NCBI GenBank assembly: GCA_016871855.1
Contig: VHBQ01000032.1
Location: forward strand, 1-32,529
Length of the DNA stretch: 32,529 nucleotides
Source: Gemmatimonadota bacterium
GTDB lineage: Bacteria; Gemmatimonadota; Gemmatimonadetes; Gemmatimonadales; Gemmatimonadaceae
Reading direction: 5' to 3'
How positions within the stretch are numbered: position 1 is the first letter of the stretch; every line of letters begins with the position of its first letter. Below are positions 1 to 9,166 of this stretch, piece by piece. The notes under the pieces are model-generated. The model did not search any database. It saw only the letters and a list, made by a program, of their open reading frames with translations, and was not told where the DNA came from. The position numbers were made by a program, and so were the translations under genes.

Positions 1-2693
1 GCATAGCCCTCGGCCGGGCTCGCCCGCTCCGGACGGCCGATGTGGCGGATGACCAGGGCATTGCCTGCCGCGACGCGCAGACGCGGCGCAACGTAGTTCC
101 AGGCGCCCATGTTCTTCGGCTCCTCCTGCACCCACGCCACCTCATCGATGTTGGGATACAGGTCTACGATCCGCGACACCTGATCCAGCGGCCACGGGTA
201 CAGCGCCTCGACACGCACCACGGCCACGTGGTCGCCGGGCGCCTTGGCGGCCAGGTCGTAGTACACCTTGCCCGTGCAGAACACGAGCCGCCGCACTTGC
301 TCTCGCTTCTCGGGCCCGCGCGGATCGTCAATGACTGGCTGGAACGCGCCGGTCGTCAGTTCGGTGAGGTGCGACGCTGCCTGCGGCAGGCGCAGCAGGG
401 ACTTCGGCTGCATCAGCACGAGCGGGCGCCGCGGCGCTCGCCGCGCCTGCCAGCGCAGCAGGTGGAAGTACTGCGCCGGCGATGACGGATACGCCACCAC
501 CATGTTGTTCTCGGCGCACAGTTGGAGAAACCGCTCTAGGCGCGCGCTCGAATGCTCGGGCCCCTGCCCTTCGTATCCGTGCGGCAGCAGGAGCACGAGG
601 CCGCTGTCCTGCCCCCACTTGGCGCGGTCGGAACTGATGAACTGGTCGATCATCGGCTGCGCGACATTCACGAAGTCGCCGAACTGCCCTTCCCAGAGGG
701 TCAGGGTGTCTGGCGCCGCGACGCTGAATCCGTACTCGAAGCCCATCACGGCCATTTCGCTCAGCGCCGAGTTGTGGATCTCGAGCGTGCCCGTCGCGCT
801 GGGCAGGTGCTGCAGCGGCGCGTATTTGCGCCCGTTTTTCACGTCGCTCAGCACCGCGTGCCGGTGCGAGAAGGTGCCGCGCTCCGCGTCCTGCCCGGTG
901 AGGCGCACGGACATGCCGGCGGCAATGAGCGAGCCGAACGCCAGCGCCTCGGCGTGTCCCCAGTCGATGCCGCCCGCGTCGCCGAGCGCCTCGCGGCGGC
1001 GCTCCAGCTGCTTGGCCAGTCGCGGGTGCGGCGCGAAGTCGCCGGGGTAGCGCAGCAACTGCTCGTTGATCGCGGTCAGCACTTCGGGCTTCACCGCCGT
1101 CTCGGCGAACGACGGAACGGTCGGTGTCTCCTCCTCGTCCGCATGCGCCGCCGCACCCTCCGTGCCCGCGCGCGGCATCGCCGCGTGGATCGCCTGCAGG
1201 CGCTCGGCCACCGCGCGCTCCGCGGCATCCACGTCGCCCGGCGACGCCACGCCTTCGCTGACCAGGCGCTGGCCCCACACCTGGCGCGGCGTGGGATGCT
1301 TCTTGATGCGCTCGTACAGCAGGGGCTGCGTGTACGTCGGTTCGTCGCCCTCATTGTGCCCGTGGCGGCGGTAGCCGACGAGATCGATGAGCACGTCGCG
1401 CCGGAACTTCTGGCGATACGCCACCGCAAGGCGTGCGGCGGCAATGCACCCCTCGGCATCGTCGGCGTTGACGTGGAGCACGGGGATCTCGAAGCCCTTC
1501 GCGAGATCGCTCGCGTACTGCGTGGAGCGCGAGTCGGTGGGGTTCGTGGTGAAGCCCACCTGATTGTTCACGATGATGTGCAGCGTGCCGCCGACCGAGT
1601 AGCCGGCGAGGCGCGACAGGTTCAGCGTCTCGGCGACGATTCCCTCACCCGGGAACGCGGCATCTCCGTGGATGCAGACGGGAAGGACCGTGCGCTCGTC
1701 GCGATCCAGTGGATGTCCGGCCACGCGCTGCTCGGCGCGGGCGAGCCCCATCAGCACCGGATTCACGACCTCGAGGTGGCTCGGGTTGGGGACGAGCGAC
1801 ACGTCGATGGTCGCGCCGCCCGCGGTCACCTTCTTCCCCTCGAATCCCAGATGGTACTTCACGTCGCCCGTCGAGGTGCCCGACAGATGGCTATGCCGCC
1901 CTTCGAACTCCGCGAAGACCTGCTCGAACGGCTTGCCGAGGATGTGCGTGAGGACGCTCAGGCGGCCCCGATGCGCCATCGCGATCGCCACGTGGCGCAC
2001 GCCGGCGCCCGCCGCCTCATCGATCGCCGTGTCCAGTATCGGGACGAGCGCGTCGGTGCCTTCGATCGAGAACCGCTTGTAGCCCACATACGCCGTGCCG
2101 AGGAAGCGCTCAAACCCGTCCACTTCGGACAGGCGGCGCAACACGGCGCGCTTCTCGTCGGCAGAGAGCGGGCGGGTGAGCTGCTCCGCGGTGAAGACCG
2201 CGCGGAACCACTGGCGTTCCTCTTCCGACCCACAGTGCACGAACTCAACGGCCAGGTTGCGCGTGTACCGGTACTTGAGGCGCTCGGCAACGTCGCGCGC
2301 CGTGGCGAGATGCGGGAAGTCGATCGCGGCGCCGCTCACCAGGTCGAGATCGGCGTCGGTGATGCCGTAATGCCCCATCGTGAGCTCGAGCGCCCCCGGC
2401 GGCGGGGAGCCTAGGGGATCCAGCTGCACGGCAAAATGACCGAAACGGCGAATGGCCGAGATGTAGCGCGCCACTCCTGCCACCTTGCGCGCGAACTCCT
2501 GCAGGTCGCCTGCCAACGGCGCGGTCGTTGCGGAAGTCGGCGCAACAGGGGCAGAAACGCCGCCGCCGAGTGATTCGGCGAGGCGGAAGATCTGGCGCCA
2601 CGACTCGTCAACTGAGTTCGGATCGCGCCGGTAGGCCTCGAACTGCTCGGCGATGTACCCGTCGTTGAACACGGACGAAACTGGGAGGCTCAT
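1..2693 (-). CDS. sucA: 2-oxoglutarate dehydrogenase E1 component, 3' end cut by the window edge
   Basis: Thiamine-diphosphate-dependent E1 subunit of the 2-oxoglutarate dehydrogenase complex of the TCA cycle (cytoplasmic); it decarboxylates 2-oxoglutarate and passes the succinyl group to E2 lipoamide. The frame is open from an ATG at 2691-2693 to the left edge, about 897 codons. The N-terminus begins MSLPVSSVFNDGYIAEQFEAY, the family's usual E2-binding start. The centre carries GDAAFPGEGIVAETLNLS and VNNQVGFTTNP, the ThDP/Mg site, followed by YRRHGHNEGDEPTYTQP. The last visible residues, GRPERASPAEGYA, match the family's C-terminal end, so only some 15-25 residues should be missing. The start lies 12 bp beyond the MOSC gene stop, so it is probably the last gene of the msrP-msrQ-methyltransferase-MOSC run. 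Whether sucB/lpd follow cannot be seen. Confidence 0.95.
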   Translation of the reverse strand, partial: MSLPVSSVFNDGYIAEQFEAYRRDPNSVDESWRQIFRLAESLGGGVSAPVAPTSATTAPLAGDLQEFARKVAGVARYISAIRRFGHFAVQLDPLGSPPPGALELTMGHYGITDADLDLVSGAAIDFPHLATARDVAERLKYRYTRNLAVEFVHCGSEEERQWFRAVFTAEQLTRPLSADEKRAVLRRLSEVDGFERFLGTAYVGYKRFSIEGTDALVPILDTAIDEAAGAGVRHVAIAMAHRGRLSVLTHILGKPFEQVFAEFEGRHSHLSGTSTGDVKYHLGFEGKKVTAGGATIDVSLVPNPSHLEVVNPVLMGLARAEQRVAGHPLDRDERTVLPVCIHGDAAFPGEGIVAETLNLSRLAGYSVGGTLHIIVNNQVGFTTNPTDSRSTQYASDLAKGFEIPVLHVNADDAEGCIAAARLAVAYRQKFRRDVLIDLVGYRRHGHNEGDEPTYTQPLLYERIKKHPTPRQVWGQRLVSEGVASPGDVDAAERAVAERLQAIHAAMPRAGTEGAAAHADEEETPTVPSFAETAVKPEVLTAINEQLLRYPGDFAPHPRLAKQLERRREALGDAGGIDWGHAEALAFGSLIAAGMSVRLTGQDAERGTFSHRHAVLSDVKNGRKYAPLQHLPSATGTLEIHNSALSEMAVMGFEYGFSVAAPDTLTLWEGQFGDFVNVAQPMIDQFISSDRAKWGQDSGLVLLLPHGYEGQGPEHSSARLERFLQLCAENNMVVAYPSSPAQYFHLLRWQARRAPRRPLVLMQPKSLLRLPQAASHLTELTTGAFQPVIDDPRGPEKREQVRRLVFCTGKVYYDLAAKAPGDHVAVVRVEALYPWPLDQVSRIVDLYPNIDEVAWVQEEPKNMGAWNYVAPRLRVAAGNALVIRHIGRPERASPAEGY

Positions 2694-2705
2694 AGAGGGA
2701 CAAAT

Positions 2706-3200
2706 CTAATCAGGAATCCCGGGATTCGAGAGCCGAACCACGAGCTGAATCGTGTCACCCACGCGCACCTCTCCCTCGCCATTTACTCGCGCGTACACGC
2801 GGCTCCAACCGGGGTGCAGCTTGGCGGAAATGCGATTGGAGTTGTCGTCGGCAAACGACGCCCGGATGCTCTTGCACGGCGACGCGAACGACATGATCTC
2901 GAGCGTCACGCCGCCGACGTTCAGTTGCGCCCCCGGCACGATGGCGTCCCAGTCGAGGCCGCGCACGGTGAGGTTCTCCCCCGTGGTGCCCGGCGCGATG
3001 GCGTGTCCCTCACGCTGGAGCGCCTCGATGCGCTCCATGGCGTAGAGGCAGACCGCGCGGTCCGGGCCACCGTGATGCTCGCGGTCGCGCTGGCGGTCGC
3101 CTTCGACGCCGGCGGCGCTGAGGCGCGCCGAGGGCACGGGGAGCTTTGGCACGCCCCCGGCCGACACGTTGATGGATACGATCGTGCCGCGCTCAGGCAT
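2706..3200 (-). CDS. MOSC domain-containing protein
   Basis: A 164-residue protein made essentially of one MOSC domain, the fold of the molybdenum-cofactor sulfurase C-terminus and of the YiiM/YuaD proteins, which carry sulfur or bind Moco. Visible marks are the early strand GTIVSINVSAGGVPK, the GGPDRAVCLYA block and the Cys at residue 109 in SFASPCKSI, the position expected for the conserved MOSC cysteine. I chose the ATG at 3198-3200 because the domain starts right there; an in-frame extension upstream only reads through the neighbouring methyltransferase gene. Its 5' end overlaps the stop region of that gene by 8 bp, indicating translational coupling. The same run encodes the molybdoenzyme MsrP, which fits a Moco-related role, but the substrate is unknown. 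Confidence 0.88.
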   Translation of the reverse strand: MPERGTIVSINVSAGGVPKLPVPSARLSAAGVEGDRQRDREHHGGPDRAVCLYAMERIEALQREGHAIAPGTTGENLTVRGLDWDAIVPGAQLNVGGVTLEIMSFASPCKSIRASFADDNSNRISAKLHPGWSRVYARVNGEGEVRVGDTIQLVVRLSNPGIPD

Positions 3201-4359
3201 GGGTCGGGACCTCCGCGGCGACGAGCCGCACGGGGATGCCCCCGTTGGTTGATGTCCATTGTTCGGCAAAGGGGAGGCGCACCTGCCGTTCGAGATGGCG
3301 GTCGGCGCTGAGAATGGCAAGCCGCCAGCCCGGCGCGCACGCGCGTGCCACGTGACCCAACTGCGCGAACAGGTCGCGCAACGGGCCCTTGTCGCCCACG
3401 CGTATGCCATACGGCGGGTTCACCGCGAGCAGACCGGGCGCGGGGCCCACCGTCAGCGCGCTCAGCGACTGGCGCGTGATCTCCACATCGTTCATCACGC
3501 CCGCACGCGCCGCGTTGGCCTGCGCCGCCGTCACGGCGCCCGCGTCTCGGTCGCTGGCCTGAATAGGAATCGGAGTCCGAGGAAGCTCTTCCGCCGCGGC
3601 ATCGTCGCGCACGGCCTGCCAGGCCCGCGGGTCGTGACCAGGGTATTGCTCGAAGGCAAACGCTCGCGCCCGCCCGGGCGCCATCCGGCGCGCCAGCAGC
3701 GCCGCCTCGATGGCGAGCGTCCCGGAACCGCACATCGGGTCCGCAAATGCCGTGTGCCCTTCCCAGTCCGCGCCGAGCAGCATCGCGGCCGCCAGCGTCT
3801 CGCGCAACGGCGCCTTGGCCGTCGCTTGCCGGTAGCCGCGACGATGCAACAACGCGCCGGAACTGTCGGCGCTCAGCACCAGCTGGTCGCGGAAGAGGCG
3901 CACGATGAACAGTTGCTCTCCCTGGCCGTCGTCCTCATCGTGCGACGCGGCGCCCGCGTCGCTCACCCCGGAGACGCGCGCCGCGAGCGCTTCCATCAGG
4001 CGCTGGGCCACGGCCCCCGAGTGATACAGCCGCGACTTGCGGCACGTCACGCGGAATCGGATGCGCCGACCGGGCGTGACCACCGACTCCCACGGCACGC
4101 GCTTGGCGTGGCGTTCGACATCGGCGAAGGTCAGCGCGCGGAATGCCGCGAGGCGCACGGCGACGCGGCTCGCCGTTCGCAGGTGCAGGTTGGCACGCAT
4201 CAGGTCGCGCGCGTTCAGCGGCGCTTCTACCACACCGGGCTCCTCGGACGTCGCGCTGATCCCCAGCGCGAGCAGCTCGCGCCGCGCGAGGGCCTCGAGG
4301 CCGGGAGCGGTGATGATCAGCGCGTCGCGCGCGGGATCAGAAGAGCGGCGTGGCGGCAT
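3193..4359 (-). CDS. THUMP-domain class I SAM-dependent RNA methyltransferase (RlmL N-terminal-half/Trm14-like)
   Basis: A 388-residue RNA methyltransferase. A ferredoxin-like/THUMP region (about residues 10-160) is followed by a Rossmann methyltransferase domain with the SAM-binding motif DPMCGSGT at 207-214 and the catalytic NPPYG at 314-318, typical of N2-guanine methylation (m2G). The family includes the RlmL N-terminal half (23S rRNA m2G2445) and archaeal/eukaryotic Trm14/Thumpd proteins (tRNA). It lacks the second methyltransferase (RlmK) domain of E. coli RlmKL, so a 23S rRNA target is likely but unproven. An acidic insert, SHDEDDGQGEQ, lies near residues 139-149 inside the THUMP region. 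It overlaps msrQ by 23 bp at its start and the MOSC gene by 8 bp at its end, so it sits inside a compact operon. Confidence 0.9.
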   Translation of the reverse strand: MPPRRSSDPARDALIITAPGLEALARRELLALGISATSEEPGVVEAPLNARDLMRANLHLRTASRVAVRLAAFRALTFADVERHAKRVPWESVVTPGRRIRFRVTCRKSRLYHSGAVAQRLMEALAARVSGVSDAGAASHDEDDGQGEQLFIVRLFRDQLVLSADSSGALLHRRGYRQATAKAPLRETLAAAMLLGADWEGHTAFADPMCGSGTLAIEAALLARRMAPGRARAFAFEQYPGHDPRAWQAVRDDAAAEELPRTPIPIQASDRDAGAVTAAQANAARAGVMNDVEITRQSLSALTVGPAPGLLAVNPPYGIRVGDKGPLRDLFAQLGHVARACAPGWRLAILSADRHLERQVRLPFAEQWTSTNGGIPVRLVAAEVPTHA

Positions 4360-4972
4360 TCCCCGAAGTCTCGCGCCGCCACTGCCACCAGCGCCAGCCG
4401 AGCAGGACGGCGAAGAGCGCGCTGTAGAGCGCGGGTTCGGCGACGTCGGCCTTCACCGACATCCACCAGTGCACGATGCCGAGCACGGGCACTACGTACA
4501 CCAGCCGGTGCAACGACGCCCAGCGCCGCTTCAGCCGCGCCACGGCGGACCGGGTGGAGGTCACCGCCAGCGGGAGCATCACGAGCAGCGCCGCGAACCC
4601 CACGATGATGTACGCGCGCTTGGTGAGGTCCTCGGCGAGCTGCGCACCATCGAGCTGGATGTCCACAAGCGCGTACCACAGGAAGTGCACGAGCCCGTAG
4701 AAGAACGCGGCGAGGCCGAACGTGCGGCGGTCGCGCTGCAGCCAGTTCCAGCCCGTCGCCCTCCGAATGGGCGTCACGGCCAGCGTCGCGACCAGGTACT
4801 TCATGGTCCACGAACCGAGGAGATGCTCCCCCTCCTTCACGGGATTCGCCCCAAGCCAGCGCGTGCCCAGGAGGAAGTCGGAGACGAGTGCGGCCACGGT
4901 GAGCACGCCCGGGGCAAGGACGATCAACCAGACCGCCCACGGCCACCAGCGCGGACGGGTGATTCCCTTCAC
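4337..4972 (-). CDS. msrQ: Protein-methionine-sulfoxide reductase heme-binding subunit MsrQ (YedZ)
   Basis: Inner-membrane b-heme protein of 211 residues that feeds electrons from the quinone pool or flavin reductase to periplasmic MsrP for repair of oxidised methionines. About six hydrophobic segments are visible. Candidate heme-ligand histidines are H50 (KEGEHLLG), H96 (YGLVHFLW), H155 (ASLHRLVY) and H168 (GIVHWWM), placed as in the ferric-reductase-like transmembrane family. The length equals that of E. coli MsrQ. It lies 53 bp downstream of msrP on the same strand, the standard msrPQ arrangement, and its 3' end overlaps the RNA methyltransferase gene by 23 bp. Confidence 0.94.
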   Translation of the reverse strand: MKGITRPRWWPWAVWLIVLAPGVLTVAALVSDFLLGTRWLGANPVKEGEHLLGSWTMKYLVATLAVTPIRRATGWNWLQRDRRTFGLAAFFYGLVHFLWYALVDIQLDGAQLAEDLTKRAYIIVGFAALLVMLPLAVTSTRSAVARLKRRWASLHRLVYVVPVLGIVHWWMSVKADVAEPALYSALFAVLLGWRWWQWRRETSGNAATPLF

Positions 4973-5025
4973 CCGTTCCGTCTCCCGTCCCCCCTCGCCA
5001 AGTCCCTACCTCCTCCTCGTTCCAC

Positions 5026-5973
5026 TCAGTAGTTCCGCCTCAAGTCCATCCCCGCGTACATCGCCGCCACATCCTCGGCGTAGCCGTTGAACATTAGCGT
5101 GGGGCGGCGCAGGAACTCGCCGATGCGACGTTCTTTCGCCTGGCTCCAGCGCGGGTGGTCCACCGTCGGATTCACGTTGCTGTAGAAACCGTATTCGTCG
5201 GGGGCCGACACGTTCCACGCCGTCGCTGGCTGCGTGTCGGTCAGCCGGATGCGGACGATGGACTTGATCCCCTTGAACCCGTATTTCCACGGCACAATGA
5301 GGCGCAGGGGGGCGCCGTTCTGGTTCGGGAGCTCGCGGCCGTAGACGCCGGTGACGAGCAGCGTCAGCGGATGCATCGCCTCGTCGAGGCGCAGCCCCTC
5401 GGTGTACGGCCAGCGCAGGATGGGATACCGCTGGCCGGGCATGCGCGCGGGGTCGTAGAGCGTTGTGAACTCCACGAACTTTGCGCCGGGAGCGGGCTCA
5501 GCACGCTTGAGCACGTCGCCGAGCATGATGCCGCGCCACGGCACCACCATGGACCACGCTTCCACGCAGCGGTGCCGGTAGATGCGGTCCTCGACCTTCG
5601 ACGGCTTCAGGAAATCCTCGAGGGCGTACGCGCCGGGCTTCTTGACCATCCCCTCCACGCGCACGGTCCACGGACGCGTCTTGAATCCGCGCGCCTGCTC
5701 CGCGGGATCTTCCTTCCCCGTGCCGAACTCGTAGAAGTTGTTGTACGTCGTGACGTCGTCCCACGACGTCGGCTTGTCGTCGGGCTGCAGCCCGTACGGC
5801 TTGCCCAGCGCCTGTTGCGCGCCGGCGGGACGCGCGAGCAGGGCGGACGCACCGGCGATGGCGCCGACGGTCAGTCCGGCCGCCGCGAGCCACTCACGGC
5901 GCGTCCAGTACTGCGACTCGGGGGTGATGTCCGACGACCGAAGGTCGCGCGGCACGGCGGGGCGGATCAGCAT
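5026..5973 (-). CDS. msrP: Protein-methionine-sulfoxide reductase catalytic subunit MsrP (YedY)
   Basis: Periplasmic molybdopterin enzyme of 315 residues reducing methionine sulfoxide in envelope proteins. The N-terminus has a twin-arginine signal (TRREWL at 24-29, then a hydrophobic stretch ending ARPAGAQQ), so it is exported folded with Moco. The oxidoreductase molybdopterin-binding domain follows, with the Mo-ligand Cys at residue 136 in [10 protein letters not shown], and the later motifs [19 protein letters not shown] and MFNGYAED near the C-terminus. The frame stays open far upstream of 5973, but that part is not protein-like; the ATG at 5971-5973 gives the normal family length. First gene of the minus-strand run, divergent from the MscS gene with 184 bp between them. 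Confidence 0.95.
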   Translation of the reverse strand: MLIRPAVPRDLRSSDITPESQYWTRREWLAAAGLTVGAIAGASALLARPAGAQQALGKPYGLQPDDKPTSWDDVTTYNNFYEFGTGKEDPAEQARGFKTRPWTVRVEGMVKKPGAYALEDFLKPSKVEDRIYRHRCVEAWSMVVPWRGIMLGDVLKRAEPAPGAKFVEFTTLYDPARMPGQRYPILRWPYTEGLRLDEAMHPLTLLVTGVYGRELPNQNGAPLRLIVPWKYGFKGIKSIVRIRLTDTQPATAWNVSAPDEYGFYSNVNPTVDHPRWSQAKERRIGEFLRRPTLMFNGYAEDVAAMYAGMDLRRNY

Positions 5974-6157
5974 GCGATGGGGGGCAAGGGATGGCTGACG
6001 TACCGTCGCGCACCGCCCCCGGTTCCAAAAGGACGGGCTGACGGGTGCGCAGCGGGAGCGTAACTTCAACCAACGGGTATGGGCAACCACCCCGTCGCCT
6101 GTTGAACGCCAGGCCCGCGCCAATCGTTCGCCTGCGCCTCCCGCCTCGCCGCCCTCG
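5974..6157. promoter_or_regulatory. Divergent intergenic region between msrP and the MscS channel gene
   Basis: This 184-bp gap separates two divergently read gene runs and must hold both promoters. I see no convincing consensus -35/-10 pair, no strong inverted repeat and no clear Shine-Dalgarno sequence before either start. A weak plus-strand candidate is GCTGAC with TAACTT 18 bp downstream, near 6040-6070; it is too degenerate to call. Confidence 0.4.
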
Positions 6158-7261
6158 ATGCAGACTCCCGACACCACCGGCACCCTGACCCGCGCGGCCG
6201 ATGCCGCCGATCGCCTGATGACCGGCGAAGCGTTCCTCGGCGGCACGCCGGAGCGGTGGCTGCAGGCCGCGGCGGCCGCCGGCCTGGGCGTCGCGTTGCT
6301 GTGGGCGCTGCGGACCGTGACCCAGCGGCGTCTCGCGCGCCTGGCGAAGGAGACGGAGACCGTCGCCGATGATTTCGCCATCGAGCTGGTGCGCGGCATC
6401 CGCACCTCGCTGTTCGTCTTCGTCGCATTGGTCGGGCTCGATGCCTTCATCGACTTCCCGTCCCCGGCGGACGAGGCCGTGCGGATCGTCAAGATCCTCG
6501 CGCTCGTGCTGCAGGGTTTCGCCTGGACCAACGTCGTCGTCGCGTTCTGGCTCGGCCAGTGGTCGCGCAACAACCCGCAGCAGTCCGACCGCACGACGAT
6601 CGCCGCGCTCGGCTTCGGCGTGCGCGTCGTCCTCTGGGTGCTGCTCGTCCTGCTCGCCCTGCAGAACTACGGCGTCAACATCACCACGCTCATCACCGGC
6701 CTCGGCGTCGGCGGCATCGCCATCGCGCTCGCCGTGCAGAACGTGCTGGGCGACCTGTTCGCCGCGCTGTCCATCGTGCTCGACAAGCCGTTCGTGGTCG
6801 GCGACTACGTCGTGGTGGACCAGCACGAGGGAACCGTGGAGAAGGTCGGTCTCAAGACGACGCGCATCCGGAGCGTGAATGGCGAGGAGATCATCTTCTC
6901 CAACGCCGACCTGCTCAAGAGCCGCATCCGCAACCTCGCCCGCCGCGCGCAGCGGCGGTACGTGCTGCACACCACGGTCGCCCTCGGCACCGATGCCGTG
7001 CGCCTTTCCGGCATTCCGGACCTCTTCCGGCAGGCCATCGACGGGCAGCCGTATGTCGCGTTCCAGCGCTCGCACCTGATCGGCACCACGCCAGCCGGCC
7101 ACGAGTTCGAGACGGCGTTCCACGTCAGCACGGCCGATTGGCTCACCGGGCTCGACGCGCGGCAGGCCATCCTGCTCCGCGTGTACTCTGCCTTCCAGCG
7201 CGAGGGCATCGCACTCGCCTCCGGCGTGGCGACCGTCACTTCGGCGCGGGGCTCCGCGTGA
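6158..7261 (+). CDS. MscS-family mechanosensitive ion channel
   Basis: Inner-membrane small-conductance mechanosensitive channel of 367 residues, an emergency valve under hypo-osmotic shock. Three to four hydrophobic segments precede the pore-lining TM3 region, seen as [27 protein letters not shown], with the glycine/alanine packing of the family. After it comes the beta-domain ([31 protein letters not shown], then [19 protein letters not shown]) and a C-terminal alpha/beta domain. It is slightly longer than E. coli MscS (286 aa) because of an extra N-terminal helix. The stop codon overlaps the GTG start of the ABC permease (GTGA), so the two are probably translated together. That pairing is not standard for MscS. 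Confidence 0.93.
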   Translation: MQTPDTTGTLTRAADAADRLMTGEAFLGGTPERWLQAAAAAGLGVALLWALRTVTQRRLARLAKETETVADDFAIELVRGIRTSLFVFVALVGLDAFIDFPSPADEAVRIVKILALVLQGFAWTNVVVAFWLGQWSRNNPQQSDRTTIAALGFGVRVVLWVLLVLLALQNYGVNITTLITGLGVGGIAIALAVQNVLGDLFAALSIVLDKPFVVGDYVVVDQHEGTVEKVGLKTTRIRSVNGEEIIFSNADLLKSRIRNLARRAQRRYVLHTTVALGTDAVRLSGIPDLFRQAIDGQPYVAFQRSHLIGTTPAGHEFETAFHVSTADWLTGLDARQAILLRVYSAFQREGIALASGVATVTSARGSA

Positions 7262-8088
7262 GCGCCGGGGTTCCCGTCGTCCGGATCGGGCCTCGCCGTG
7301 GCTCGCCGTGGCGCACGCTGCGCGAGATCTGGCAGTACCGCGACTTGTTCGCGGCGCTCGGCACGCGCGACCTGCGGCTGCGCTATCGGCAGACGCTCCT
7401 TGGCATTGCCTGGGTCGTGCTGCAGCCGCTGGCGGCTGCTGGGATCTTCGCGTTCGTGTTCGGCAAGGTGGCCGGCCTGCCCACGGAGGGCCAGCCGTAC
7501 GTGCTGTTCGCGCTCGCGGGCATGGTCGCGTGGAATTTCTTCTCGACGATACTGTCGCGAGCCAGCGCGAGCCTGCTCCAGAATCCGCAGCTCATCACAC
7601 GCGTCTACTTCCCGCGCCTCATCCTCCCGCTGTCGGTGGTGCCGGCGGCGATCGTGGACCTCCTTGTCACGACGGCGGCGTGCCTCCTCATCGGCCTCGT
7701 CTCGGGGCGCGCTCCCACGCTCGCCCTCTTGGGCCTTCCAGCGGCCGCCCTGCTGATGGGCACGTTGGCGCTCGGCGCCGGCTTCGGCGCGGCCGCACTG
7801 GCCGTGCGCTATCGCGACGTGCAGTACGTGCTCCCAGTGGCCATCCAGCTCGCGCTGTACGCGAGCCCCGTCGCGTACTCGGCGACGGCGGTGCCGGCTG
7901 CCTGGCGGACGGCCTACGACCTGAACCCGCTCGTGGCGCCACTCGAGCTCGTGCGCTGGTCGCTGCTGGCCACACCCTTCCCGGCGTGGGGGCAGATCGG
8001 ATACTCCGCGGCCGTGGCCGCGGGGCTGTGGATCGCGGGCGTCGTCGTCTTCCGCCGCGCCGAACGGTCGTTCGCTGACGAGATCTGA
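7258..8088 (+). CDS. ABC-2 type polysaccharide export permease (Wzm-like)
   Basis: Six-span inner-membrane permease of 276 residues of the ABC-2/TagG-RfbD-KpsM family that exports lipid-linked O-antigen or capsule glycan. Visible marks are an amphipathic start (LREIWQYRDLFAALGTRDLRLRYRQT), the stretch LGIAWVVLQPLAAAGIFAFVFG, the AGMVAWNFF segment, RVYFPRLILPLSVV, RYRDVQYVLPVAIQ and a final NPLVAPLELVRW; all are family landmarks. I chose the GTG at 7258 because the Wzm homology begins just after it and it overlaps the MscS stop as GTGA; the open frame further upstream is an out-of-frame read of the MscS gene. Its ATPase partner is most likely the Wzt-like gene at 10928-12181 on the other strand, which is unusual, since the two normally sit side by side. 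Confidence 0.9.
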   Translation: MSAGVPVVRIGPRRGSPWRTLREIWQYRDLFAALGTRDLRLRYRQTLLGIAWVVLQPLAAAGIFAFVFGKVAGLPTEGQPYVLFALAGMVAWNFFSTILSRASASLLQNPQLITRVYFPRLILPLSVVPAAIVDLLVTTAACLLIGLVSGRAPTLALLGLPAAALLMGTLALGAGFGAAALAVRYRDVQYVLPVAIQLALYASPVAYSATAVPAAWRTAYDLNPLVAPLELVRWSLLATPFPAWGQIGYSAAVAAGLWIAGVVVFRRAERSFADEI

Positions 8089-8124
8089 CGCGCGCGAGTG
8101 AGCGTGCGCGGAGACGGCGCGCGC

Positions 8125-9123
8125 CTAGGCGCCGCGCAACAGCCGCCGTCCCAGCCGCAGCAGGGCCGTCACGGGACACCGGAGCGCGCGCAGCACGACG
8201 GGCACTCCCGCATCGAGCCGCAGACCCTCGCGCAGCGTCACCAACGCTGACCGAAAGCGCCCGCGATCCAGGAACGTGCCCGCACGCTCTATGGCCTGCC
8301 GCGCGTTCCGGCGCAGCACGAAGCGCCGCCATCCAGCGGGTAGTCCCGAAAGGTTGTTCTCTGCGATGACATCCACGGCGCGGCGCGCGTCGCGGATGTT
8401 CTCTGCGGTGGCGGAGTCGCGCGCCGTGTTCGAGCCCTGATGGAAGCGGTAGACGGCCAAGCACTCCGGATCGTACCAGACGGGGTAGTGCGCGGCGACG
8501 CGCACCCACATCTCGTAGTCCTCCATGCAGCGCAGCCGATCGTCGAAACCGCCCAACCGCTCATAAACCTCGCGCCGGACCACCACGGATGGCGTCTGCA
8601 AGTCGCCATGGAGCACCAACTCGCGCAGGGCAGCCTCCCAGAGGCCGCGCGTCGGTTGACGGAGACGAGAGATACCGAACCAGTGTCCATCCGCGTGGGC
8701 GTAGAGGTGCCGGCAGGTCGCGAGCCCGATGTCGGGCTGCGCGGTGAACGCGGCCCCCATCGCGCGGTAGAAACCCGGCTGCACGTAGTCGTCGCCGTGC
8801 AGCAGATGCACCAACTGGCCGCGGCTGCGCGCCAGGCAGGTGGCGAAGTTGTGCACGTGACCGCCGTTGCGCTCCTGCCGGAAGAAGCCGACCCGCCCGC
8901 CGCCGACGGCGCGCACCACCGCCTCCGGATCGTCCTGCGACGAGCAGTCGTCCACCACCTCGATCTGCATCGCCGCCGGACCGGGGTCCTGCTGCAGCAC
9001 GCTCTCGAGGGTCTTCGCCAGATACGCCGCGCAATGGTAGGTGGGGATCATCACCGACCAGCGCGGCCGGTCTGCACCGGCCGGGACCGGCGCGATCGTC
9101 GCGCGATGCGGATGCGATGTCAT
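8125..9123 (-). CDS. Family 2 glycosyltransferase
   Basis: A GT-A fold glycosyltransferase of 332 residues, probably cytoplasmic at the membrane, adding a sugar to a surface polysaccharide. The nucleotide-sugar binding start is WSVMIPTYHCAAYLAKTLESV at about residue 22, followed by EVVDDCSS (D58/D59), the metal-binding LLHGDD (D111/D112) and the acceptor/base region RCMEDYEMWVRVA. The C-terminal 80 residues are Arg-rich and probably a membrane-associated helix. Last gene of the Wzt-FkbM-GT2-GT2 minus-strand cluster, convergent with the permease gene (36 bp between stops). Donor and acceptor cannot be told from sequence. Confidence 0.9.
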   Translation of the reverse strand: MTSHPHRATIAPVPAGADRPRWSVMIPTYHCAAYLAKTLESVLQQDPGPAAMQIEVVDDCSSQDDPEAVVRAVGGGRVGFFRQERNGGHVHNFATCLARSRGQLVHLLHGDDYVQPGFYRAMGAAFTAQPDIGLATCRHLYAHADGHWFGISRLRQPTRGLWEAALRELVLHGDLQTPSVVVRREVYERLGGFDDRLRCMEDYEMWVRVAAHYPVWYDPECLAVYRFHQGSNTARDSATAENIRDARRAVDVIAENNLSGLPAGWRRFVLRRNARQAIERAGTFLDRGRFRSALVTLREGLRLDAGVPVVLRALRCPVTALLRLGRRLLRGA

Positions 9124-9166
9124 GACCGCAACAACCTCCCGGTGTCCTCACGATCGCCGATGGACG

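Noticed and set aside
552-2414. A 620-codon plus-strand open frame opposite sucA
   Set aside because: It lies fully antisense to a well-conserved 2-oxoglutarate dehydrogenase E1 and has the Arg/His/Ala-rich composition of shadow frames.
5974-6594. N-terminal extension of MsrP by more than 200 codons
   Set aside because: The extension lies antisense to the MscS gene and has no family match; the twin-arginine signal fits the ATG at 5971-5973.
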